Source: DATFJZ01 sp046482845 | Lineage (GTDB): Bacteria; Desulfobacterota; Desulfobacteria; Desulfobacterales; Desulfobacteraceae | Reading direction: 5' to 3' | Assembly: GCA_046482845.1 (NCBI GenBank) | Contig: JAWOEJ010000368.1 | Span: 1-17,065 of the forward strand | Length of the DNA: 17,065 nucleotides | In this document: one piece after another, positions 1 to 6,214 of the stretch | Numbering within the stretch: position 1 is the first letter of the stretch | Layout of the letters: every line of letters starts with the position of its first letter | The notes under the pieces: model-generated | What the model saw: only the letters and a program-made list of their open reading frames with translations | Told to the model about the DNA's origin: nothing | Databases searched by the model: none | Program-made: the position numbers and the translations under genes

Positions 1-416
1 GCGCTGCAGACCTCCTCCATTTTCTCGCGACCGGCCGGACCATCGCCGAGGACGGGGCTCATCGGATCGTCGGAGTCGCGCACGGACGAACGCTGGGCCC
101 ATGAAACCCAGTACAGGCGCTCGGAAACATTGTGCGTGGTCTTGAGCTCGCCGATGCCCGCCATGTGGCAGGTCGAGCACACCGGGCCGCGGAAATCGCC
201 CACTTCCCAGGCGCCCGGGGCGACGTCCCAGTTCCATTCATCGTCGTTGCGGGTGTTGTAGATATGGCCGTGCTTGGAGGCCTCGAAAATCTCGATGTTG
301 GGATGGTCCGGACCCAGATGACACTCGGCGCAGGCGAACGGCTTGCGCGCCTCGGCAATCGAGAATCGGTGGCGCGAGTGGCATGCGGTGCAGTTGCCGG
401 TGCTGCCGTTGGGCAT
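1..416 (-). CDS. multiheme cytochrome c fragment, HAO-like (partial at both ends)
   Basis: The minus strand is open from about 416 down to base 1 and reads as a multiheme c-type cytochrome. Three CxxCH heme-binding motifs are visible: CTACH (378-392), CAECH (318-332) and CSTCH (165-179). The fragment stops at V-C-S-A at the window edge, which fits a fourth motif cut by the boundary. The spacing and the segments HLGPDHPNIE, SKHGHIY and WNWDVAPG resemble the octaheme hydroxylamine oxidoreductase family, whose members oxidise hydroxylamine or hydrazine or reduce nitrite in the periplasm; which activity applies cannot be told from this piece. The N-terminal part is missing because the sequence switches at about 412-420 into an unrelated fapA-like gene. 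G+C is clearly higher than in the rest of the window, so this piece probably comes from a different genome. An overlapping longer frame at 59-460 is a shadow without heme motifs. Confidence 0.8.
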   Translation of the reverse strand, partial: MPNGSTGNCTACHSRHRFSIAEARKPFACAECHLGPDHPNIEIFEASKHGHIYNTRNDDEWNWDVAPGAWEVGDFRGPVCSTCHMAGIGELKTTHNVSERLYWVSWAQRSSVRDSDDPMSPVLGDGPAGREKMEEVCS

Positions 417-1983
417 AAAACTGACCATACCTGAAGATGCCAGCGCTGCCTATATTTCAAAAACGGAACAATTCAGCGATACAATTACTGCCCATGACAT
501 AGAACAGATACTGAATGACCAGAATATTGTGTACGGCATTGTTGAAGACAGACTTATCAATGGATTTATCAAGTCCAGCGGATTTAAGGAAAAGCCCTTC
601 AGGATTGCAAAAGGCATTCTGCCCCGGAAAGGGAAAGATGCAGAAATCAAGTTGTTTTTTGAAGCAGATCACCTAAACGCAGGCCGCATCAATGGACAGG
701 GCAAAATCGATTTCAAAGAAAGGGGAAAAATTCCCCGCATTGAAGAAGGGTTTGTCCTTGGAGAAAAACTCCCTTTAAAAAAGGAACAGACTGGAAAAAA
801 CATATTTGGAGAAGTCACCTCAGTTACTCCGGCAAAGGATATTGATCTCAAATACGGCAAAGGAACAAGGCTGTCCAGCGATAAATTAAAGGTGATTGCC
901 ACAGTCAGCGGCCAGCCAAAATATTCCTGGTCAGGCATATTCAGCGTTCTGGATGAACTTGTAACCAGAGGCGATGTAAACTATGAAACCGGACACATTG
1001 ACTACCAGGGCAATGTTAAGGTCAAGGGAATAATCCAAAGCGGATTCAAGGTAAAAGCCAACACAATCCGGGCAGAAGCCATTGACGGGGGAATTGTCCA
1101 TGCTGAAGAAGATTTGAACATATCCGAAGGCATTAATGAGGCTGTTATATTTGCCAAGGGCAGCATACGGGCAAAGTATATTCACAAATCCAAAATTTTA
1201 TGCATGGGAACCCTATATTGTGACAAGGAAATTGTGGAGTCTAAAATTGAAACCAGCGGTGCCTGCGACATCTGGAAGGGCAAAATTCTTCACAGTGAAA
1301 TCACTGCAAAAATGGGAGTCTTTGCCAAAAACATAGGGTCAAAACTTTCCGGCCCCTGTACCATAAAATTGGGAACAGATATTTTTGTAGTAAAGCAGCT
1401 TAAAAAACTTAAAACCAATATGACCCAGATAAGAGAAGAAATCACCCGGTACAGGGAAAAACTCGAAGCACTGGAAGAAAAAAGCAGAACCGAGCAGAGC
1501 AGCTCCAGTAAAATTGCCCATCTCCAGGACAGATCCCAGGTGGATCAGAAGGAAACCATCTCAAAAATTGCCGGCCTTGATAAAATCAGTGAGATTGAAA
1601 AAATAAAAGATTTAAAAGCCAGACTTCAGAACCTGAAGACCACAGCAAAAAAGGCGGAACAGGACCTCAAGAACAGCTTTGATGTCATTGACGGTTTAAA
1701 CAATGACATCATCCAGACAAAGGAAACCATTAGTATTAAAACAGAAAAACTTGATGAAATGCGCCAGGAGCGGAACACCATTGCACAAATTGCAAAAAAT
1801 ATGCCGGGAACAGCTGTTGTTAAAGTCCACGGCACATTAATGGAAGGAACCATTGTATACGGCCAGCATTCCCAGGCCCGGATCGACCAGATCCATAAAA
1901 ATACAAAAATCAGGGAAATCAGGCACAAATATCCTGAAAGCGACACCGATGAATACTGGGAAATCAGCATTTCAACCCAATAA
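343..1983 (+). CDS. FapA / DUF342 family protein, N-terminus lost at a sequence junction
   Basis: From about base 415 onward this frame is a DUF342 (FapA) protein. An N-terminal flexible region leads (ITAHDIEQIL, then IVYGIV), followed by a beta-solenoid rich in short Gly-bounded repeats (about 840-1370, including KYGKGTRLS and GNVKVKGIIQSG), then a long charged coiled coil (about 1380-1790) and a short C-terminal beta segment. FapA-family proteins are polymer-like cytoplasmic proteins often linked to flagella or cell-envelope processes, but their molecular role is poorly known. The formal start at 343 is not credible: bases 343 to about 414 are antisense to the cytochrome fragment, so the true start and first domain part are missing. 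The stop at 1981-1983 lies inside the first copy of a 31-bp tandem duplication. Family assignment is firm; function is not. Confidence 0.8.
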   Translation: MRASAIENRWREWHAVQLPVLPLGIKLTIPEDASAAYISKTEQFSDTITAHDIEQILNDQNIVYGIVEDRLINGFIKSSGFKEKPFRIAKGILPRKGKDAEIKLFFEADHLNAGRINGQGKIDFKERGKIPRIEEGFVLGEKLPLKKEQTGKNIFGEVTSVTPAKDIDLKYGKGTRLSSDKLKVIATVSGQPKYSWSGIFSVLDELVTRGDVNYETGHIDYQGNVKVKGIIQSGFKVKANTIRAEAIDGGIVHAEEDLNISEGINEAVIFAKGSIRAKYIHKSKILCMGTLYCDKEIVESKIETSGACDIWKGKILHSEITAKMGVFAKNIGSKLSGPCTIKLGTDIFVVKQLKKLKTNMTQIREEITRYREKLEALEEKSRTEQSSSSKIAHLQDRSQVDQKETISKIAGLDKISEIEKIKDLKARLQNLKTTAKKAEQDLKNSFDVIDGLNNDIIQTKETISIKTEKLDEMRQERNTIAQIAKNMPGTAVVKVHGTLMEGTIVYGQHSQARIDQIHKNTKIREIRHKYPESDTDEYWEISISTQ

Positions 1984-2025
1984 AGGTATCTTTTTCAGCA
2001 TTTCAACCCAATAAAGGTATCTTTT
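1964..2025 (+). repeat. 31-bp perfect tandem duplication spanning the fapA-like stop codon
   Basis: Bases 1964-1994 and 1995-2025 are identical 31-bp units, each beginning TCAGCATTTCAACCCA. The first copy contains the last codons and TAA stop of the fapA-like gene; the second repeats them outside the reading frame. This looks like a recent slippage or recombination duplication. Confidence 0.95.
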
Positions 2026-2097
2026 GATGATAATTTTTTTATATCTGATTTCTCGATAATCACAGGTAAATGCCACCATTAAAAAAATTGATCATCA
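2025..2097. repeat. AT-rich inverted repeat between convergent genes (possible weak bidirectional terminator)
   Basis: Arm 2025-2041 (TGATGATAATTTTTTTA) pairs with 2080-2097 (TAAAAAAATTGATCATCA) with one bulged base; the loop is about 38 nt. It sits between the fapA-like stop and the convergent acyltransferase and includes that gene's stop codon at 2095-2097. The T run lies inside the stem rather than after it, so a terminator role is possible but weak. Confidence 0.5.
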
Positions 2098-3009
2098 CGT
2101 ATCAGAAAGCTCCTTTTTTTCGCGGTCAAGGATGGTTTCAATTGTCATATCCTTTTTTGCCCACAGGGCATTCAGCCTGGAACAGAAACCCGCTTTAAAT
2201 GCCTCATCATTAAAATAATCCCCGGTCAATTCAGAGGTCACAGGGAGAACTTCCACCTCAACAATTATCTTTTTCATCCTTCCGGAAACAAATCCCCATA
2301 AGGAATCTGCACCCTGGGGATAAACAATGGTTACATCAATAAGCTGTTGGAAAGATTCACCCATGGCGCTGAGAACAAATGCAATCCCGCCGGCTTTGGG
2401 TCTCAGCAGATTTTTATACGGTGAATTCTGGGCGTTATGCTTTTTATCGGTAAACCGCGTTCCTTCAATAAAGTTCATAACGGAAACAGGAATGGTTTTA
2501 AATTTTTCACAGGCCTTTCTGGTGGTTTTAAGGTCGCTGCCTTTAAGATGGGGGTGTTTTTCTATATATTTTTTTGAATACCGTTTCATAAAGGGGAAAT
2601 CAAGTGCCCACCATGCCAGACCCAGAACAGGAACCCATATCAGCTCTTTTTTTAAAAAGAATTTCAACATGGGAATTTTTCTGTTGAAAACCTTCTGCAA
2701 AACCAGAATATCCACCCAGGACTGATGGTTGCACACCACAAGATACCAGTGATTCATATCCAGATTCTCAACCCCTGACACCTTCCAGTCTATGCGGTTA
2801 AAAAGATCCGAGTTAAAGGAATTCACACTGATCCACAAAGTGGAAATAAAAATCAGTACCCTGTTGCAGAAACGGGTTACCCCTTTTACGGGAACAATCA
2901 GCTTTACCAGGGCCACAACAAAAAGACAAGAACACAACACAATCGTGTTGAGCACATACAACAGAAGAGAAAGCGTCCCCTTTACACTTCCAGGTAAAAA
3001 ATCCAGCAT
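2095..3009 (-). CDS. YihG-type lysophospholipid acyltransferase (PlsC superfamily)
   Basis: This 304-residue inner-membrane protein belongs to the PlsC/LPLAT acyltransferases, which move acyl chains onto lysophosphatidic acid or related lysolipids. The catalytic HX4D motif is seen as NHQSWVD at residues 94-100, and the substrate-binding block FIEGTRF at 180-186. Hydrophobic segments at about residues 15-40 and 50-65 anchor it to the membrane. The stretch containing VPVLGLAWWALDFPFMKRYS matches the E. coli YihG subgroup as I remember it, and the length (about 310) also fits. The ATG at 3007-3009 has AAGGA upstream at good spacing. It is divergent from the FrhB-like gene and convergent with the fapA-like gene. 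The exact acyl acceptor is not known. The subgroup assignment is from recalled sequence similarity. Confidence 0.88.
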   Translation of the reverse strand: MLDFLPGSVKGTLSLLLYVLNTIVLCSCLFVVALVKLIVPVKGVTRFCNRVLIFISTLWISVNSFNSDLFNRIDWKVSGVENLDMNHWYLVVCNHQSWVDILVLQKVFNRKIPMLKFFLKKELIWVPVLGLAWWALDFPFMKRYSKKYIEKHPHLKGSDLKTTRKACEKFKTIPVSVMNFIEGTRFTDKKHNAQNSPYKNLLRPKAGGIAFVLSAMGESFQQLIDVTIVYPQGADSLWGFVSGRMKKIIVEVEVLPVTSELTGDYFNDEAFKAGFCSRLNALWAKKDMTIETILDREKKELSDT

Positions 3010-3095
3010 TGGGTTTCCTTTTAATTCAGCAGATCTGAACTTTGCATTGTTGATTATTTAAAACTTCACCTCAAAATTACAATTTGCAAAATCTC

Positions 3096-3124
3096 ATAAA
3101 ACAGCAAGCAAATTTTCTTGTCAA
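3096..3124 (-). promoter_or_regulatory. candidate sigma-70 promoter for the acyltransferase
   Basis: Reading the minus strand, TTGACA (3119-3124) is followed after 17 bp by TTTTAT (3096-3101), in an AT-rich stretch about 90 bp upstream of the start codon. The -35 is perfect and the -10 matches 4 of 6. A second TTGACA lies at 3142-3147 without a good -10. Confidence 0.4.
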
Positions 3125-3202
3125 TATTTTTTATCTGTTTTTGTCAATTAAAGTTAACAATTTAATTTTGATGCTGCACGTAAAATTTTTTAAGCACCTG
3201 AC

Positions 3203-3447
3203 ACTCAATGATCAAGTTTTTTTGAATGGCACCGCCCCCAACAATTGCCCTGCCAGGCTAAAAATCGGCGACACTGCGGCCTGCGGTACTCAAACAGCTT
3301 GATTTTTTAACGCCTGGCAGGGCAAAAAGCCTTATCTCCTTTGGTTCTCAATGTCCCTGCCAGGGCAATCGGTTCTTCCATAGAAAAACTTGTACATCGA
3401 GTGAAAGGGGGCGTTATAAACCTGACACAGAAACCTGATCATTGAGT
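3203..3447. repeat. composite palindromic interspersed repeat (MITE-like), copy A
   Basis: The left arm ACTCAATGATCAAGTTTTT (from 3203) recurs inverted as AAAAACTTGTACATCGAGT (3384-3402), 16 of 19 positions matching, and its first 12 bases recur exactly inverted at 3436-3447. CGCCCCC near the left arm is mirrored by GGGGGCG near the right. The same end sequences, including CTTCCATA next to AAAACTTG, occur in the short copy at 9303-9363. No ORF with support lies inside. It is probably a non-autonomous or REP-like element rather than a gene. Confidence 0.6.
3245..3368. repeat. three copies of a CCTGCCAGG palindromic motif
   Basis: TTGCCCTGCCAGGC at 3245-3258 is mirrored exactly by GCCTGGCAGGGCAA at 3312-3325 (14-bp stem, about 53-nt loop). 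A third related copy, itself an odd palindrome (CCCTGCCAGGG), lies at 3355-3365. It is nested within the larger composite repeat. Confidence 0.65.
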
Positions 3448-3477
3448 ATTACATCCTTTAGGGGCTATTATGATCAA

Positions 3478-3495
3478 TTGGCATGTTTCCTGCTT
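3478..3495 (+). promoter_or_regulatory. sigma-54 promoter candidate upstream of the FrhB-like gene
   Basis: TTGGCATGTTTCCTGCTT fits the RpoN -24/-12 consensus (YTGGCACG-N4-TTGCW) with two deviations. The invariant GG (3480-3481) and GC (3492-3493) are separated by exactly 10 bp. The predicted transcription start would be near 3505, about 40 nt before the start codon at 3547. A 6-bp inverted repeat TGTTTC/GAAACA (3484-3489, 3508-3513) overlaps it. Confidence 0.55.
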
Positions 3496-3546
3496 ATTAA
3501 TTTAAATGAAACAGGCAGATAAAATTTCAATCTCAGGAGGTGAACC

Positions 3547-4662
3547 TTGAAAACTTTTTTTGATCTCATTCAGGAAGTCCAGAAAAAAAACCGATGCCAC
3601 CATTGCGGCGGCTGTGTTACTTTCTGCTCAGCCATCAATTACGGGGCATTAGGCATAGACGAAAATGGCCGGCCCTATTATTCAGATATTGATAAATGCA
3701 TTGAGTGCGGGCTGTGCTATATGATATGCCCGGAAACCAGTGAACTTGATGAGGAAATAAAAAAACGGGCAGAATGGAGTGCCCCTTCCGGCAGGATCAT
3801 CGGCACAACCATTGCCCGGGCAAGGGATCTCATTGTAAGGGAAAAGGGAACAGATGGCGGAGTTGTCACAGCAATACTGCTCCATCTGTTTGAAAAGGGA
3901 AAAATCAACGGGGCCATAGTTTCAAAAAACACAGCTGCCGGCCGGGTTCCCTGGCTTGCAAAAACAGAAGAAGAAATCCTTGACGCAGCTGGAAGCCACT
4001 TTGACTACTCCCATGGAATGGCAGGTTTCGGCAGTGCGTATTCAACGTTTTCCCCATCAGTGAGCGCCTTAAGTGAAATCAGAAAAGAGGGCTTGTCAAG
4101 AATTGCCTTTGTTGGTACGCCCTGCCAGATCAATTCCATAAGAAAAATGCAGGCCCTTGGCATTGTCCCTGCGGATTCGATTGAACTGTGCCTTGGACTT
4201 TTCTGTTCAGGCAATTTTGTAATGACCGGGGAAAATTTCAATACCCTGGAAGACAAATACAATATCAAATATAAGGATATTGAAAAAATCAATATAAAGG
4301 ACAATTTTATCATCACGCTGGCCACTGGAGAGAAGAAAGAGCTGCCTCTGAGCGCCATGGAGAATATAAAACGGACCGCATGCCGGTATTGTGATGATTT
4401 TTCCGCAGAATACGCAGACATATCCTTTGGCGGCCTGGGAGCGGATGACGGATGGACAACCGTAGTAATCCGCTCCCCGGTGGGAAGAGCTGTTTTTGCT
4501 GATGCCCTGGAAAACGAGCTGGAGAACTACAGGTATCAGGACAATGCCCGGTATGCCACCAATGCTGAGGACAAGGTCATTCATGCATCAAGGGAAAAAA
4601 AGGCCTGCGCTGTGAAAAATCTCCAGGGAATCAACAGCAGCGGAACAAGGGTCATTGGTTAA
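3547..4662 (+). CDS. FrhB-family iron-sulfur flavoprotein (coenzyme F420 hydrogenase/dehydrogenase beta subunit-like)
   Basis: This 371-residue cytoplasmic protein has two ferredoxin-type [4Fe-4S] motifs: C17xxC20xxC23xxxC27 and C51xxC54xxC57xxxC61P. They are followed by the FrhB N- and C-terminal domains, marked by GTDGG (101-105), GTPCQ (190-194) and the C-terminal CRYCDDFSAEYADISFGG block (279-296). The family binds FAD and passes electrons between FeS clusters and F420, ferredoxin or other partners; the partner here is unknown, and many bacterial members sit in organisms where F420 use is unproven. The start is TTG at 3547, chosen because an almost perfect anti-16S sequence AGGAGGTGA (3535-3543) precedes it at 6-nt spacing from AGGAGG. 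It stands alone behind a sigma-54-like promoter. Its stop shares the bases TTAA (4659-4662) with the convergent SH3 gene. Confidence 0.88.
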   Translation: MKTFFDLIQEVQKKNRCHHCGGCVTFCSAINYGALGIDENGRPYYSDIDKCIECGLCYMICPETSELDEEIKKRAEWSAPSGRIIGTTIARARDLIVREKGTDGGVVTAILLHLFEKGKINGAIVSKNTAAGRVPWLAKTEEEILDAAGSHFDYSHGMAGFGSAYSTFSPSVSALSEIRKEGLSRIAFVGTPCQINSIRKMQALGIVPADSIELCLGLFCSGNFVMTGENFNTLEDKYNIKYKDIEKINIKDNFIITLATGEKKELPLSAMENIKRTACRYCDDFSAEYADISFGGLGADDGWTTVVIRSPVGRAVFADALENELENYRYQDNARYATNAEDKVIHASREKKACAVKNLQGINSSGTRVIG

Positions 4663-5387
4663 TCCAGAAGGCCGGATGAGCGTTTCCGTCTTCCTGTCAT
4701 GGAACGTCCAATGAGCCAGCCCATGAACAAGACACCGCCGCCGGCAAGGAACCATTTTATAAAAGCCGTTTTAAGCAGCTGCTTTCTGTCCCCACTGGTC
4801 AGTTTCAGCTGCTTTGAAAGCTTTGCATTCTCCTCTTCCAGCTTCTGATTTCTTTGTTTCAGGATCACCACAGAGCTGGCATCGTTTTTAAGCACTTCAT
4901 AGCGGCTGACCACTTCCTCGATTTTTCCGGACAGAATTTTATTTTTCTCAAGCTCTGCTTCAAGAAGGGTTTCAATCTCGATTTTTTGTGATCTGAATTC
5001 CTTTTGCTTTTTTTCAAGCAGGGAAACAGCTGCCTCTTTATCTTTTTCAAGACGTTTGTTCTGCTTTTCAAGGGTTTGAATTTTCTCTTCCAGCCTGGAA
5101 ACCCGGATAGAATCGGGAAGTTCAAAGGAAATGTACTGCTTTTGAACCCAGCCTTTTTCACCGGTTTTAAGCAGGACATGGTAGTAGTCTTCTCTTTCCT
5201 CTATGATTTCAACATCATCATTGCTTTTCAGGGTTTTCATCACATTGTAATCCCTGCCCGGTCCCTCCCTTAAGGTAAGAATAAGCATATCAGACACATA
5301 GGCGGTTTCAGCATAAAGCAAATTTGAATTCAGTAAAATCAAGGCAGTAAAAAGAAAAATAAAACAACTTATATATCTTTTATTCAT
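4659..5387 (-). CDS. SH3b-domain membrane protein, YgiM/TIGR04211-like
   Basis: This 242-residue envelope protein has, in order, a signal peptide (residues 1-26, cut likely after LLYA), a bacterial SH3 domain (about 27-90, with LREGPGRDYNVM and GWVQKQYIS), a long charged coiled coil (about 95-200), one transmembrane helix (about 210-227) and a basic tail RRKRSS. This order is that of the TIGR04211/YgiM family, whose SH3b domain may bind peptidoglycan; the precise role is unknown. The ATG at 5385-5387 is preceded by AAGGAG about 10 nt upstream. It is monocistronic as far as can be seen, and convergent with the FrhB-like gene with no gap. Confidence 0.85.
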   Translation of the reverse strand: MNKRYISCFIFLFTALILLNSNLLYAETAYVSDMLILTLREGPGRDYNVMKTLKSNDDVEIIEEREDYYHVLLKTGEKGWVQKQYISFELPDSIRVSRLEEKIQTLEKQNKRLEKDKEAAVSLLEKKQKEFRSQKIEIETLLEAELEKNKILSGKIEEVVSRYEVLKNDASSVVILKQRNQKLEEENAKLSKQLKLTSGDRKQLLKTAFIKWFLAGGGVLFMGWLIGRSMTGRRKRSSGLLD

Positions 5388-5554
5388 TCTGTGATATCTC
5401 CTTTGTTTTTATCCTTTAACACTCTTTTTTAAAATTTACAATATGATTTTCAGGGGATAAAATTTCGAAAATCTGCAATCTGTCAATTTTTAAGCTGTCA
5501 GGGATCTTCCAAAAAATTCCTTGCAAAGATTTGTCAACAAGTGTATCAAAACTT

Positions 5555-6214
5555 ATGATGTTATTAAAAGAAAGAAAAAAAATTATTGAAACCGGACAAA
5601 AAATGCTTTCTGCCGGTCTTACAACAGGAACCGGCGGCAATTTAAGCTGTTTCAATCGGGAAAAAGGGCTCATTGCCATAACCCCTTCAGGAATTGAATA
5701 TCCTGACATGACTCTGGAGCAGGTGCTGGTCATGACAATAGATGGCAAAATCATTGAGGGCAGCCATAAACCCTCAAGTGAGACCGGATTTCACCTTGGT
5801 CTTTACCATAAAAGATCTGATGTGAATGCTGTGGTCCATACCCATTCCGTGTATGCCACCACCTATGCCTGCCTGAACCGGGACATCCCTGCGGTGCATT
5901 ACCTTGTGGGCTTTGCCGGCAGAAAAGTGCCCCTTGCCCCCTATGCCACCTACGGCAGCAAAGAGCTCAGCGACAATATAACCCGCACCATAGAAAATTA
6001 CAATGCAGTGCTTATGGCCAACCACGGCCTTGTTGCTGTGGGAACATCCCTGTTAAAGGCATTTAATACAGCAGAGGAGATTGAACTGGTTGCCCGGGTT
6101 TCCTATCAGGCAGAAAGTATTGGAATCCCTGTAATTCTCTCCAACAGGGAAATGGACCGGGTCATTGAACGCTTTGCCCATTACGGACCTGAGGATAACG
6201 GCAGTGTACCCTGA
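5555..6214 (+). CDS. class II aldolase/adducin family protein, fuculose-phosphate aldolase-like
   Basis: This is a zinc-dependent class II sugar-phosphate aldolase of the FucA/AraD fold, about 218 residues, full family length. Counting from the ATG at 5558, the phosphate-binding GTGGNLS is at 24-30, SSE with the likely catalytic acid E75 at 73-75, the metal ligands H94 and H96 in HTHS, and the third ligand H156 in NHG. Members cleave phosphorylated deoxy- or keto-sugars to DHAP or glycolaldehyde-type products; the substrate here cannot be read from sequence. Two ATGs at 5555 and 5558 are possible starts, a TTG at 5531 is less likely, and none has a clear Shine-Dalgarno. It is first in an operon with the DAC-like and His-rich genes, overlapping the next gene by 11 bp. 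The context suggests a regulated sugar-phosphate or salvage step, but that is inference. Confidence 0.85.
   Translation: MMLLKERKKIIETGQKMLSAGLTTGTGGNLSCFNREKGLIAITPSGIEYPDMTLEQVLVMTIDGKIIEGSHKPSSETGFHLGLYHKRSDVNAVVHTHSVYATTYACLNRDIPAVHYLVGFAGRKVPLAPYATYGSKELSDNITRTIENYNAVLMANHGLVAVGTSLLKAFNTAEEIELVARVSYQAESIGIPVILSNREMDRVIERFAHYGPEDNGSVP

Noticed and set aside
59..460. 133-residue minus-strand open frame and a plus-strand frame at 132-434
   Set aside because: Both are shadows of the real cytochrome frame, which alone carries the three CxxCH motifs.
2025..2097. Confident intrinsic terminator for the fapA-like gene
   Set aside because: The stem is almost all A:T with a 38-nt loop and no U tract after the stem on either strand, so only an inverted repeat is claimed.
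3084..3302. 72-residue plus-strand open frame in the large intergenic region
   Set aside because: It runs through AT-rich promoter sequence and the palindromic repeat, has no ribosome site and resembles no protein family.
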